DNA of 64,000 bases from Planctomycetota bacterium (GCA_016716265.1 JADJWQ010000003.1:186001-250000); one strand, 5' to 3'; counted from the first letter of the stretch, positions 9,255 through 19,063 are shown. A program made the numbers and translations. The notes: generated from the letters alone by a model not told the origin.

Positions 9255-9285
9255 CGTCGCCGGACCGTTCTTCGGTTCGGCGACG
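9255..9285 (+). terminator. Likely intrinsic terminator/attenuator after hcp
   Basis: CGTCGCCGGACCG (9255-9267), loop TTCTT, then CGGTTCGGCGACG (9273-9285) form a 13-bp stem with a single G-T wobble, followed by a T-rich stretch (TTTCGTCGTTT). This is the best intrinsic-terminator candidate in the window. It would cut transcription between hcp and tagJ, leaving hcp RNA in excess. Confidence -1.
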
Positions 9286-9389
9286 TTTCGTCGTTTGAAA
9301 GCGCCTGCGGCGGCGCGGCGGCGCGTCTCCGCCGCCGTGACTGCCGCGGACGCGCGTCCCGCTCGCCTCTCCCGCCCCCCCGTCGACCG

Positions 9390-10247
9390 ATGACCTCCGA
9401 CGTCGCCGACCTGCTCCGTCACGGCCAGGTCCAGAGCGCGCTCGCCGCGGCGAAGCGCGCGTTCCAAGCCCAGCCGAACGATCCGCATCGCAGTGTGCTG
9501 CTGTTCGAGCTGTTCGCCCTGGTCGGTGATCTCGACCGCGCCGCGCAACGCCTCGACGTCGTCGTGCAGCTCGACCCCAAGTCGGTCGGCTTCGCCCAGC
9601 TCTACCGCGGCGCGCTCGACGCGGAAGCCGAGCGCCGCAGGGTCTTCGCCGGCGCCGACGCTCCGGTGTTCGCCGGCGAGCCGCCGGCCTGGGCGGCGAG
9701 CTTCGTCGAAGCGCTGCGCCTCGACTGCGATGGCCAGCACGATGCCGCGCGCGACCTGCGCGAAGCGGCCTTCGAGAGCGTCCCGGCGACGCCCGGGCAG
9801 GCCGACGGGGTCGCGTTCCCGTGGCTCGCCGACGGCGACAGCCGGCTCGGTCCGATCCTCGAGATCGTGATCCACGGCCGCTACCGCTGGTTGCCGATCC
9901 CGCAGATCCGCTCGCTCGAGACCGAGTCGCCCGCCACGCCCCGCGAGCTCGTGTGGGCGCCAGCGAAGCTCACGTTCGTGTCCGGCGGCCATGCCGACGT
10001 GCTGATCCCGGCGCGCTATCCCCTCGATCCGGACCCGGACGACGCCGTGCTGCTCGCGCGCCGCACCGACTGGATCGAGCTCGCGGAGCGTTCCTTCCGC
10101 GGCGTCGGCCAGCGCGAGTTCCTGACGGCTGACGGCAGCTTCCCGCTGCTCGCCCTGCGGAATCTCGCGTTCGACGCACCCGAGGGGTCCGCGGCGGCCG
10201 ACACCGCGAGTGCACCGGCGCCGGCCGACCCCGACGCCGGTCGCTGA
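9390..10247 (+). CDS. tagJ: TagJ (ImpE), T6SS sheath accessory protein
   Basis: TagJ/ImpE proteins bind the TssB N-terminus and are thought to influence ClpV-dependent sheath recycling; they occur in a subset of T6SS. The N-terminus (DLLRHGQVQSALAAAKRAF) is a tetratricopeptide-like helical repeat, about residues 1-70. It is followed by the ImpE core containing ...VFAGEPPAW and the conserved RYRWLPIPQIRSLE segment near residue 170, and the LVWAPAKLTF block. The length of 285 aa fits the family. The ATG at 9390 was chosen because family similarity begins there; no good Shine-Dalgarno is visible. tssE follows after 30 bp. Confidence -1.
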   Translation: MTSDVADLLRHGQVQSALAAAKRAFQAQPNDPHRSVLLFELFALVGDLDRAAQRLDVVVQLDPKSVGFAQLYRGALDAEAERRRVFAGADAPVFAGEPPAWAASFVEALRLDCDGQHDAARDLREAAFESVPATPGQADGVAFPWLADGDSRLGPILEIVIHGRYRWLPIPQIRSLETESPATPRELVWAPAKLTFVSGGHADVLIPARYPLDPDPDDAVLLARRTDWIELAERSFRGVGQREFLTADGSFPLLALRNLAFDAPEGSAAADTASAPAPADPDAGR

Positions 10248-10277
10248 ACCGGAGACCCGCTGCTGCCGCCCACCGCC

Positions 10278-10796
10278 ATGGCCCAGCGTCGCAACCAGGA
10301 TCACCTGCAGCCCTCGCTGGTCGATCGGCTGCGGCTGTCCGGCCCGCGCATCATCGACGGTGCGCGACTCCGCGAGTCGGTGTGCGAGTACCTGCAGCAT
10401 CTGTTCGAGGCCCGGCTACCCAGGATGCTGCCGCACAGCGACCCGGTGCGCTCCTCGACCGTGTGCTTCGGACTTCCGGACGTCGGCTCGCAGTCCGCCG
10501 CCGAGCTGATCGGCGACCCGGAGATCGACCTGGTCGGCACGATCGAGCGCCTGATCGACGACTTCGAGCCGCGCCTGCGCCTGATCCGCGACGACCGGAC
10601 CCGCCCGCCGGTGCGCGTCGTCATCGCCGAGGAAGGGCAGGTCGCACTGCCGGGCACCCTGATCGTCGAGATCCACGGTCGCGTATGGGACGACCCGGTG
10701 CCGTTCGAGGTGCTGCTGCGGTCGCGGATCGACCTGATCGACGGCTCGGCCTCGGTCGAGCCACACCGCCCGGGCGCGAGCGCCGGGACCAGCTGA
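10278..10796 (+). CDS. tssE: TssE, gp25-like T6SS baseplate protein
   Basis: TssE is a baseplate wedge subunit homologous to phage T4 gp25. The 172-aa protein shows the family layout: PSLVDRL near the N-terminus, a helix with the LF..RLP segment, VCFGLPDVG, then a long helical block with EPRL and the final strand IVIEG-like sequence (LIVEIHGRV). A start at ATG 10278 gives a family-typical N-terminus. It lies between tagJ and tssF in a same-strand run with short spacers, so co-transcription is likely. Confidence -1.
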   Translation: MAQRRNQDHLQPSLVDRLRLSGPRIIDGARLRESVCEYLQHLFEARLPRMLPHSDPVRSSTVCFGLPDVGSQSAAELIGDPEIDLVGTIERLIDDFEPRLRLIRDDRTRPPVRVVIAEEGQVALPGTLIVEIHGRVWDDPVPFEVLLRSRIDLIDGSASVEPHRPGASAGTS

Positions 10797-10848
10797 CCAT
10801 CGCACACGATCGCGCGCATCCGCGAGGAGCCCCAGCCACCCGCCCGAC

Positions 10849-12762
10849 ATGGACAGCGACTTCGAGTTCAGCGCCCTCCTCGAGAAGTACCGCGTGGAGC
10901 TGCGGCACATCCGCGAGGTCGCGTGGGACTTCGCGGGACGCTATCCGCACGTCGCGCGGCGTCTCGATCTGCAGCAGTTCGACTGTGCGGATCCGTACGT
11001 CGAACGGCTACTCGAGGGGTTCGCCTTCCTCGCCGCCCGCGTGCAGCTGCAGATCGACCGCGCGCTGCCGCGCTTCACCGAGCACCTGCTGCGCTGTCTG
11101 CACCCGGCGTGGGTCGCACCGACGCCGTCGATGGCGATCGCCGAGCTGGTGCCCGACCACAGCGAGGGCAGCCTGATCGAGGGCTTGACGATCCCGCGCC
11201 ACGAGCGGCTGCGGACCCCGCTCGCGAAGGGCCAGCACTCGACCTGCGAGTACCGCACCGCACACCCGGTCACGCTGTGGCCGATCGAGATCGCCGAGGC
11301 CGCCTACCTGCCGTACGCGCGCGACCTCGCGGCGGCCGGCCTCGGCGCGCGCGGCAACGCGCAGTCCGGCCTGCGGATCCGCCTGCGCACGGTGGCGGGG
11401 GCCACGTTCGACGCGCTGCCGCTCGACGCCCTTTGTCTGCACCTGGTCGGCGACGAGTCGATCCCCGATCGGCTGCTCGAGCAGTTCGTCGCGCACACGA
11501 CCGCCGTCTGCGCGCGGCCGGCGGACGCACCGACGGCATGGACCGCCGAGCTCCCGACTCCGGCAGTGCGCCAGCTCGGCCTGGACGACGAGCACGCGCT
11601 GCTGCCGCACGGCGCGCGGGACTTCCAGGGCTACCGCCTGCTGCAGGAGTTCCTCGCGTTCCCGCAGCGCGCCCGGTTCGTCGAGATCCGCCACCTCGGC
11701 GGTGCCGTGCGCCGGCACGTGAAGGGCAAGCAGCTCGATGTGTTCGTGCTGTTCGACCAGCGCGCCCCGGAACTCGAGAACATCGGCGCGCAGAACCTCA
11801 AGCTGTTCTGCACGCCGATCGTGAACCTGGTCGAGAAGACGACCGACGCGCCGCGCGACCAGAAGAGCGACGAGTTCCACGTGATCGTCGACCGCAGCCG
11901 AGTGCACGACTACGAGGTCTACGACGTGCTCGGCGCGACGGGCCTCGGCGCGCGCCGCACGCAGCGCATCGAGTTCCAGCCCTACCACCGGCTCGGCGGC
12001 GACTCGACTCCCACCGCGCGGCGGTTCGTCGTGCACCGCCGGCGTCGCAATCCGACCCGGGCTCCCGACTCCGGCACGACGGGTCCGAGCTACCTCGGTG
12101 ACGAGGTCTTCGTCTCGCTGGTCGACCGCTCCGAGCGGCGCGCACCGTGGCCCGACTGGCTGCGCACGCTGGAGCTGCGGACGCTGGCGACGAACCGCCA
12201 CCTGCCCACCACGCTGTGGGAGGCGGGCGGCCGCGAGCTGCGCCTCGAGGGCGGCGCGCCCATCAAGGAGATCCGCCTGCTGCAGAAGCCCACTCCGCCC
12301 CGCCTCGCTCCCGCGGCCGGCGACACGCGGATGCGGCTCGTCAACCAGCTGACGCTGAATCACGTGTCGCTGACCGATAGCGACGACCGCCAGGGCGCCG
12401 CCGCACTGCGCGAGCTGCTGTCGATGTACGGGGATCTGATCGACAAGCAGGCGCGCAACATGGTCGACGGCATCCGGTCGGTCGAGAGCCACGCGATCGT
12501 CGAACGCTTCCGGCCCACCGAGGAGGGCGAGCGTCCGGCGGGCCCCGTCACGTTCGCGCGCGGCCTCGAGATCCACGTCGAGCTCGACGACGACCGCTTC
12601 GAAGGCGATCTCGGCAACGCGTTCGGCCTCGGTGCCGTGCTGGAGCGCTTCTTCGCCCGCTACGTGTCGATCAATTCGTTCACGCGGACCGTTCTGTCCA
12701 CCCGCGACCGAGGGGAGATCGCCCGATGGCCGATCCGTATGGGACGCCGCAAGACGCTCTGA
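10849..12762 (+). CDS. tssF: TssF (VasA/ImpG), T6SS baseplate protein
   Basis: TssF forms the baseplate wedge with TssG and TssE. The sequence opens with the conserved LLEKYRVELRHIREVAWDFA...YPHVARRL block and the DPYVERLLEGFAFLAARVQL segment, followed by LLRCLHPAWVAPTPSMAI, all strongly diagnostic. The C-terminal half contains the usual ...RFVVHRR and LPTTLWEAGG regions. The 637-aa length is typical. The ATG at 10849 matches the expected start of similarity. tssG starts 49 bp downstream. Confidence -1.
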   Translation: MDSDFEFSALLEKYRVELRHIREVAWDFAGRYPHVARRLDLQQFDCADPYVERLLEGFAFLAARVQLQIDRALPRFTEHLLRCLHPAWVAPTPSMAIAELVPDHSEGSLIEGLTIPRHERLRTPLAKGQHSTCEYRTAHPVTLWPIEIAEAAYLPYARDLAAAGLGARGNAQSGLRIRLRTVAGATFDALPLDALCLHLVGDESIPDRLLEQFVAHTTAVCARPADAPTAWTAELPTPAVRQLGLDDEHALLPHGARDFQGYRLLQEFLAFPQRARFVEIRHLGGAVRRHVKGKQLDVFVLFDQRAPELENIGAQNLKLFCTPIVNLVEKTTDAPRDQKSDEFHVIVDRSRVHDYEVYDVLGATGLGARRTQRIEFQPYHRLGGDSTPTARRFVVHRRRRNPTRAPDSGTTGPSYLGDEVFVSLVDRSERRAPWPDWLRTLELRTLATNRHLPTTLWEAGGRELRLEGGAPIKEIRLLQKPTPPRLAPAAGDTRMRLVNQLTLNHVSLTDSDDRQGAAALRELLSMYGDLIDKQARNMVDGIRSVESHAIVERFRPTEEGERPAGPVTFARGLEIHVELDDDRFEGDLGNAFGLGAVLERFFARYVSINSFTRTVLSTRDRGEIARWPIRMGRRKTL

Positions 12763-12811
12763 TCGACGACGAGCTCGAGTGCACCGAACCGCAGCAGCGG
12801 AGAGCCGGAGC

Positions 12812-13939
12812 ATGACGGCCTTCGAAGACGCTCGGAACGACGACGAGCTGGAGGACGCCGAGCTGCCCCCGGAGACCGGCGAGCGGTCCGACACCGGGCC
12901 GGCACTCGCGGCGCTCGGACCTTTGCTCGAGCAGCTCGCGGAGGAGCCGTGGGGCATCGGCTTCTTCCACCTGCTGCGGAGGATCGACGCCGCGACTCCC
13001 GAGTTCCCGGCGATCGGCAGCAGCGAGTCGCTCGGGCGCGAGTTCCCGTTGCGGTTCGGCCAGGACGTGTCGCTGCGCACGATCAGCGCACCGCTGTCGT
13101 CGTTCGCTCCCCCGGGTGCACAGAACGCCGGCCGCCTCGGCCAGCGCTTCTTCGGGCTGCTCGGACCCGAGGGGCCGCTGCCGATCTTCCTGACCGAGGC
13201 GGTCGTGCGGCGCAGCAAGTCGAGCGACCAGGAGACCTCGCTCCACGACTTCGCCGACATCTTCCACCACCGGCTGCTGTCGCTGCTCTACCGCGCCTGG
13301 CGCCTGGGCAGCCCGGCCGCGAGCGCCGACCGCGAGGACGACCCGATCTCGCGCTTCGTCGCGGCGCTGTGCGGGCGGCTCGGCGATCACCTCGCCGGGC
13401 TCGGCCCGATCGGGCGCACGCTCGCCGTCGGCTTCGCCGGCCACTTCGGCTGCGACTCCCGCCACCCGGACGGTCTCGAGAGCGCCCTGACGGACCTGGT
13501 CCAGCACCCGGTGCGCATCGAGGAGTTCATCGGCGAGTGGCTGCAGCTCCCGCGCGAGGCGCGCTGCCGTCTCGGCGCACCGGGCGAGCACAATCGTCTC
13601 GGCAGCTCGCCGGCGCTCGGCCACGCGACCTGGTCCTGCCAGCACAAGTTCCGCGTGCATGTGGGCCCGCTGCACTTCGACCGATACGCGGAGCTGCTGC
13701 CTGGCGGCAATACGCTCGACGGTCTCGTCGAGGTCGTCCAGGAATACGTCGGCGAGGAGCTGACCTTCGACGTCGACCTCACGCTGCTCGCCGAGGAGGC
13801 CCCACCGCTGGTGCTCGACGCCTCCCGGCAGCTCGGCCGCACCAGCTTCCTCTGCGGCGCGAGCCGCACTCCCGTCCACCGCCTGCGCGTCGACGCCCCC
13901 CCGCTGCGCCGCACGTCGCTGATGTCCGCGCGCCAGTGA
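12812..13939 (+). CDS. tssG: TssG (VasB/ImpH), T6SS baseplate protein
   Basis: TssG is the partner of TssF in the baseplate wedge. After an acidic, probably flexible first 40 residues, the family motif begins at LLEQLAEEPWGIGFFHLLRR, then GREFPLRFGQDVSLR, RFFGLLGPEGPLPIFLTE, and the DIFHHRLLSLLYRAW helix, all characteristic. GGAGAG lies seven bases upstream of the chosen ATG at 12812. Length is 375 aa, slightly long because of the acidic N-terminus. clpV follows after 43 bp. Confidence -1.
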   Translation: MTAFEDARNDDELEDAELPPETGERSDTGPALAALGPLLEQLAEEPWGIGFFHLLRRIDAATPEFPAIGSSESLGREFPLRFGQDVSLRTISAPLSSFAPPGAQNAGRLGQRFFGLLGPEGPLPIFLTEAVVRRSKSSDQETSLHDFADIFHHRLLSLLYRAWRLGSPAASADREDDPISRFVAALCGRLGDHLAGLGPIGRTLAVGFAGHFGCDSRHPDGLESALTDLVQHPVRIEEFIGEWLQLPREARCRLGAPGEHNRLGSSPALGHATWSCQHKFRVHVGPLHFDRYAELLPGGNTLDGLVEVVQEYVGEELTFDVDLTLLAEEAPPLVLDASRQLGRTSFLCGASRTPVHRLRVDAPPLRRTSLMSARQ

Positions 13940-13982
13940 CCCGGCGCGCCCCGTGACCCGTCTCTCTCGCCCATCGACCGCC

Positions 13983-16733
13983 ATGACCGAGATCCGCAAC
14001 GAGACCCTGTTCGGGAAGCTCGACCCGCTGTGCTTCGAGACCTCCGAAGGAGCCACGATCTACGCCAAGCTCCGCGGCAATCCGCACGTCGAGCTGGTGC
14101 ACTGGATCCACCAGATCCTGCAGCACGACGACAGCGACGTGCTGAAGATCCTCCAGCACTTCGAGATCGAGAACGCGCACCTCGCCGCGGATCTCGTGCG
14201 CGCGCTCGACAAGCTGCCGCGCGGGGCCAGCTCGATCCAGGGCTTCTCGGAGCGCCTGCTCCGCACGATGAAGGAGGCGTGGACCTACTCGTCGCTGCTG
14301 TTCAGGCGACCCTACATCCGCTCCGGCCACATCGTCGTCGCGTGGCTGAAGACCGATTCGCTGCGCGAGCACCTGCGCACGCTGTCGAAGCAGTTCGACA
14401 AGATCCGCGTCGACGAGCTGGTGCGCGACTTCGACAAGATCGTCGGCGGCTCGCCGGAGGACGGCCAGACCGCCTCCGACGGCTCGGCGGGCACGATGGC
14501 CGCCGGCAGCCCGGGCGAGGCCAGCGGCGCGATGGCGCCTGCCGCGATGGGCAAGGGTGAGGCGCTCGCGAAGTACACGGTCGATCTGACCGCGCGCGCG
14601 AAGGCCGGCGAGATCGACCCCATCGTCGGCCGCGACAACGAGATCCGCCAGATCGTCGACATCCTGATGCGCCGCCGGCAGAACAACCCGATCCTGACCG
14701 GCGAGGCGGGCGTCGGCAAGACGGCGGTGGTCGAGGGCTTCGCATTGCGGCTCGCGCGCGGCGACGTGCCCCCCTCGCTCAAGGACGTGCAGCTCCGCTC
14801 GCTCGACGTCGGCGCGCTGCAGGCCGGCGCCAGCATGAAGGGCGAGTTCGAGAACCGGCTGAAGCAGATCATCGAGGAGGTGCACGCGTCGCCGCAGCCG
14901 ATCGTGATGTTCATCGACGAGGCGCACACGCTGGTCGGTGCCGGCGGCGCCGCCGGCACCGGTGATGCCGCGAACCTGCTGAAGCCCGCCTTGGCACGCG
15001 GCACGCTCCGGACGATCGCGGCGACCACGTGGGCCGAGTACAAGAAGCACATCGAGCCGGATCCGGCGTTGACGCGCCGCTTCCAGACCGTCGCGATCGA
15101 CGAGCCGACCGAGGCTCGCGCGATCCTGATGATGCGCTCGATCGCGTCGGTGCTCGAGAAGCACCACGGCGTGCAGCTCCTCGACGAGGCGATCGAGGCG
15201 GCGGTCAAGCTGTCGCACCGCTACATCCCGGCCCGCCAGCTCCCCGACAAGTCGGTCAGCCTGCTCGACACCGCCTGCGCGCGCGTCGCGATCAGCCAGC
15301 ACGCGGTGCCGGCCGAGGTGGAGGACTGCCAGCGCCGGATCGAGGCGCTGCACGTCGAGCTCGAGATCATCGATCGCGAGGAGGACGTCGGCCTGGACGT
15401 CACCGCGCGGCGCGCGACCGCGCAGGCCGCACTCGCCGAGGCGGAGACCGAGCGCGCCCGGCTGCAGGCGCGCTGGGATGCCGAGAAGGCGATCGTCGAC
15501 CGCCTGCTGGAGACGCGCGCCGCGCTGCGCGGCCGCACCCGCGCCATCGAGCGGACCGCGAGCGCCGCCGCGGACGCGGCGGATGCCGCCGCACGAACGG
15601 CCGAGGCAGCGCAGCCGGAGCTCGCGCCCGCCCAGGGCCCCGCCCGCGCCGATCTGCTGCACACGCTGACCGCGCTGCAGACCGAGCTCGCCGAGCTGCA
15701 GGGCGACGCCCCGCTGATCCTGCCGACCGTCGACGAGCAGGCGGTCGCGTCGGTCGTCGCGGACTGGACCGGCGTGCCGGTCGGCCGGATGGTCAAGGAC
15801 GAGATCCAGGCGGTGCTCGACCTCGCGAACACGCTGCAATCGCGCGTCATCGGCCAGGATCACGCGATGGCGATGATCGCGCGCCGCGTGCAGACCTCGC
15901 GGGCGGGCCTCGACAATCCGAACAAGCCGATCGGCGTGTTCATGCTCGCGGGCCCGTCGGGCGTCGGCAAGACCGAGACCGCGCTCGCGCTGGCCGAGGC
16001 GCTGTACGGCGGCGAGCAGAACCTCATCACGATCAACATGAGCGAGTTCCAGGAGGCCCATACGGTCTCCACGCTGAAGGGCTCGCCGCCCGGCTACGTC
16101 GACTCCGACCGCGGTGGTGTGCTCACCGAGGCGGTGCGTCGCAAGCCGTACAGCGTCGTGCTGCTCGACGAGATCGAGAAGGCGCACCCCGACGTGCACG
16201 AGATGTTCTTCCAGGTCTTCGACAAGGGCTGGATGGACGACAGTCGGGGCATCCGCATCGACTTCCGCAACACGCTGATCCTGCTGACGTCGAACGTCGG
16301 CAGCGAGCTGATCATGTCGATGTGCCAGGATCCCGAGCTGGCGCCCGACCCGGAGGCGCTCGCGCAGGCGATGCGCAAACCGCTCCTCGAGAAGTTCCCC
16401 GCCGCGCTGCTCGGTCGCATCGTCACGATCCCCTACTTCCCGCTGTCGGACCGCATGCTGGAGACGATCATCCGCCTGCAGATCCGGCGGATCGAGCGTC
16501 GCATCAAGGAGTCCCACGACATCCCGTTCACCTACGACGACTCGATGGTCGAGCTGGTGCGCAAGCGCTGCACCGAGGTCGAGAGCGGTGGCCGCATGGT
16601 CGACGCGATCCTCACCAACACCGTCCTGCCGACCATCAGCCGCGAGATCCTCGAGCGGACGATGAGCGGCGCCGGCCTGCACCGCGTCCACGTGACCGTC
16701 CAGGACAGCGACTTCGCCTACCGGGTCGACTGA
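13983..16733 (+). CDS. clpV: ClpV (TssH), AAA+ ATPase that disassembles the T6SS sheath
   Basis: ClpV hexamers extract TssC and recycle contracted sheaths. The protein has an N-terminal Clp-N domain (about residues 1-155), a Gly/Ala/Ser linker, a first AAA+ domain with Walker A GEAGVGKT at 240-247 and Walker B VMFIDEAHT, and an alanine/glutamate-rich coiled middle region. The second AAA+ domain has GPSGVGKT from residue 657 and VVLLDEIEKAHPDV, and a ClpB-D2-small domain closes the protein. The 916-aa length is normal for ClpV. The ATG at 13983 was chosen because MTEIRNETLFGKLDPLCF matches ClpV N-termini; there is no visible Shine-Dalgarno. Both ATPase sites look intact. Confidence -1.
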   Translation: MTEIRNETLFGKLDPLCFETSEGATIYAKLRGNPHVELVHWIHQILQHDDSDVLKILQHFEIENAHLAADLVRALDKLPRGASSIQGFSERLLRTMKEAWTYSSLLFRRPYIRSGHIVVAWLKTDSLREHLRTLSKQFDKIRVDELVRDFDKIVGGSPEDGQTASDGSAGTMAAGSPGEASGAMAPAAMGKGEALAKYTVDLTARAKAGEIDPIVGRDNEIRQIVDILMRRRQNNPILTGEAGVGKTAVVEGFALRLARGDVPPSLKDVQLRSLDVGALQAGASMKGEFENRLKQIIEEVHASPQPIVMFIDEAHTLVGAGGAAGTGDAANLLKPALARGTLRTIAATTWAEYKKHIEPDPALTRRFQTVAIDEPTEARAILMMRSIASVLEKHHGVQLLDEAIEAAVKLSHRYIPARQLPDKSVSLLDTACARVAISQHAVPAEVEDCQRRIEALHVELEIIDREEDVGLDVTARRATAQAALAEAETERARLQARWDAEKAIVDRLLETRAALRGRTRAIERTASAAADAADAAARTAEAAQPELAPAQGPARADLLHTLTALQTELAELQGDAPLILPTVDEQAVASVVADWTGVPVGRMVKDEIQAVLDLANTLQSRVIGQDHAMAMIARRVQTSRAGLDNPNKPIGVFMLAGPSGVGKTETALALAEALYGGEQNLITINMSEFQEAHTVSTLKGSPPGYVDSDRGGVLTEAVRRKPYSVVLLDEIEKAHPDVHEMFFQVFDKGWMDDSRGIRIDFRNTLILLTSNVGSELIMSMCQDPELAPDPEALAQAMRKPLLEKFPAALLGRIVTIPYFPLSDRMLETIIRLQIRRIERRIKESHDIPFTYDDSMVELVRKRCTEVESGGRMVDAILTNTVLPTISREILERTMSGAGLHRVHVTVQDSDFAYRVD

Positions 16734-16791
16734 GCGCCCGGGAGGCAGCCACGAAATCGGCCCCGAGCTCCCCGACAGCTCCGGTTCGTCC

Positions 16792-16813
16792 CGCCGGCGG
16801 GGCCCCGCCGGCG
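16792..16813. repeat. Perfect 22-bp GC palindrome upstream of vgrG
   Basis: The sequence CGCCGGCGGGG followed by its exact reverse complement CCCCGCCGGCG has no unpaired centre. It lies in the 193-bp clpV-vgrG spacer, 59 bp after the clpV stop. With no loop and no T tract it is a poor terminator. A dimeric protein site or a cruciform/RNA processing element is possible, but such GC palindromes also arise by chance at this base composition. Confidence -1.
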
Positions 16814-16926
16814 CGAGAATCGGCCTGCGGTCGGCGCCCCGGCCACCCTGAGTGCTCGGGGCGCCAGCCGTGCGCCCTGACGGGGCCGCGCCGCGGGCCC
16901 GGCCCCGAATCCCGAGGAACCACGAC

Positions 16927-19002
16927 ATGCCGCCAACCTCCTCGAACCGCGCGACGGCGCTGAGCTCCCCCCTCGGCGCCGACAAGCTGCTACTGAAGCG
17001 CCTGACCGGCACCGAGCGACTCGGCCGCCTGTTCCACTACGACCTCGAGCTGCTGTCGGACGACGAGGCGATCGACTTCGCCACGATCGTCGGCCAGTCC
17101 GTGACGGCGAGCATCGAGACCGCGGACGGGTCGAAGCGGTTCATCAACGGCATCGTCACCCGTTTCGAGTATGCGGGCCGCTCCGCGGACCGGCTGACCG
17201 CCTATCGCGCGACGATCCGACCGTGGTTCTGGATCCTGACGCGGCGCGCCGACTGCCGCATCTTCCAGGAGAAGTCGATCACCGACATCGTCAAGGAGGT
17301 CTTCGACGAGGCCGGCTTCTCCGACTACGAGGTGAACGTCCAACGCTCGCTGTTCCCGCGCACGTACTGCGTCCAGTACCGCGAGACGGACTTCAACTTC
17401 GTCAGCCGGTTGCTCGAGGAGGAGGGGCTCTACTACTACTTCCGCCACGAGGACGGCAAGCACGTGATGGTGATCTGCGACGAGACGTCGTCGCACCAGC
17501 CGATCCCCGGCTATGCAGAGATCCCGTACCGGATCACGAGCCCCGGCGAGGTCGCCGACCAGCACGTGAGCTCGTGGAGCGTCGCGCAGCGCGTGCAGCC
17601 CGGCGCGTACGCGGTCGCCGGCTTCAACTTCGAGACGCCGCGCGCGAACATGCTCGCCGCCACCAACGTGGCGGGCGACCACGCCGAGGCCGATCACGAG
17701 ATCTACGACTACCCCGAGCCCCACCTCGACAGCGGCGGCGCCCAGGTCTATGCGAAGCTCCGCGCCGAGGAGCAGATGGCGGAGCAGGAGGTCGGCACCG
17801 GGACGACCAATGCGCGCGGCATGGCGACCGGCTTCACGTTCGACCTGACGACACCGCCGCGGGACGACCAGGCCAAGAAGCACCTGGTGATCGCGACGCA
17901 CATCGAGATCCTCGGCGACGTGTTCGCGACCGGTGAGGACGACGTCGTCGGCGATCCGTTCCACTGCCGCTTCGAGACGATCGACGCGACCGCGAAGTGG
18001 CGCGCCGCACGCGTGACGCCCCGGCCGGTCGTGCAGGGCGTCCAGACCGCGATGGTCGTCGGCAAGGCCGGCGAGGAGATCTGGACCGACAAGTACGGCC
18101 GCATCAAGGTCCAGTTCCACTGGGAGCGCAACGGCAAGAAGAACGAGACATCGAGCTGCTGGATCCGCGTCGCGCAGACCTGGGCCAGCAAGTCGTGGGG
18201 CACGTTCGTGCTGCCGCGCATCGGCCAGGAGGTCGTCGTCTCGTTCCTCGAAGGCGATCCCGACTGCCCGCTCGTCACCGGCTGCGTCTACAACGGCGAC
18301 AATCCGACGCCGTATCCGCTGCCGGGCGCCGCGACCAAGACCGTCTTCAAGTCGAACTCCAGCAAGGGCGGCGGCGGCTTCAACGAGCTCACCTTCGAGG
18401 ACAAGAAGGGGTCCGAGCTCATCTTCGTCCATGGCCAGAAGGACATGGACATGAAGATCCTGCACGATCAGACGCGCTCGATCGGCAACGACCGGACGTC
18501 GAAGATCGGCCGCGACGACAAGATGACGATCGAGCGCGACCGGACCGAGGAGGTCAAGCGCCACGAGACGATCAAGATCGGCGGCGACCGCAAGGAGACC
18601 GTCGACGGCAACGAGACCATCGAGATCGGCAAGGACCGCAAGGAGGACGTCAAGGGCAACGAGACGATCTCCATCTCGAAGGACCGCAAGGTCACTGTCA
18701 CCGGCGAAGAGAAGATCACGATCAGCAAGAGCCAGACGGTCTCCGTGACGCAGAAGATCACGGTGACGGCAGGCCAGGAGATCGTGTTCAAGTGCGGCGC
18801 CGCGAGCCTGACGATGAAGGCGGACGGCACGATCCAGCTCAAGGGCGTCCAGGTGACCGTGGAGGGCGCCGCGACGCTGACCGCGAAGAGCGGTGGCCAG
18901 ACCAAGGTCGAAGGCATGATGACCCAGGTCAAGGGCGTGATGCTGGACCTCAAGGGTGATGGCTTGGCCACGCTCAAGGGCGGCATCACGATGATCGGCT
19001 GA
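16927..19002 (+). CDS. vgrG: VgrG (TssI), T6SS spike protein
   Basis: VgrG trimers form the puncturing spike, a fusion of gp27-like and gp5-like domains. The gp27-like part (about residues 15-380) shows LFHYDLELLS, CVQYRETDFNFVSRLLEEEG and YYYFRHEDGKH. The OB-fold/gp5 part has VGKAGEEIWTDKYGRIKVQFHWER, SCWIRVAQTWA and VVSFLEGDPDCPLVTGCVYN. From about residue 510 the chain becomes repetitive (GNDRT, GRDDK, GGDRKETVDGN, GKDRKEDVKGN, SKDRKVTVTG), the triple-stranded beta-helix needle. It ends in a simple needle, with no enzymatic C-terminal domain, so effectors must be carried by other means. GAGGAA lies seven bases before ATG 16927. The next genes (unknown, PAAR, effector) form its payload module. 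Confidence -1.
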   Translation: MPPTSSNRATALSSPLGADKLLLKRLTGTERLGRLFHYDLELLSDDEAIDFATIVGQSVTASIETADGSKRFINGIVTRFEYAGRSADRLTAYRATIRPWFWILTRRADCRIFQEKSITDIVKEVFDEAGFSDYEVNVQRSLFPRTYCVQYRETDFNFVSRLLEEEGLYYYFRHEDGKHVMVICDETSSHQPIPGYAEIPYRITSPGEVADQHVSSWSVAQRVQPGAYAVAGFNFETPRANMLAATNVAGDHAEADHEIYDYPEPHLDSGGAQVYAKLRAEEQMAEQEVGTGTTNARGMATGFTFDLTTPPRDDQAKKHLVIATHIEILGDVFATGEDDVVGDPFHCRFETIDATAKWRAARVTPRPVVQGVQTAMVVGKAGEEIWTDKYGRIKVQFHWERNGKKNETSSCWIRVAQTWASKSWGTFVLPRIGQEVVVSFLEGDPDCPLVTGCVYNGDNPTPYPLPGAATKTVFKSNSSKGGGGFNELTFEDKKGSELIFVHGQKDMDMKILHDQTRSIGNDRTSKIGRDDKMTIERDRTEEVKRHETIKIGGDRKETVDGNETIEIGKDRKEDVKGNETISISKDRKVTVTGEEKITISKSQTVSVTQKITVTAGQEIVFKCGAASLTMKADGTIQLKGVQVTVEGAATLTAKSGGQTKVEGMMTQVKGVMLDLKGDGLATLKGGITMIG

Positions 19003-19063
19003 CCCGCGTCCTCTGTTTCCAACCCCTTCGCTCCCTCCCTCTCGCCCCGATCCGCCACCGACG

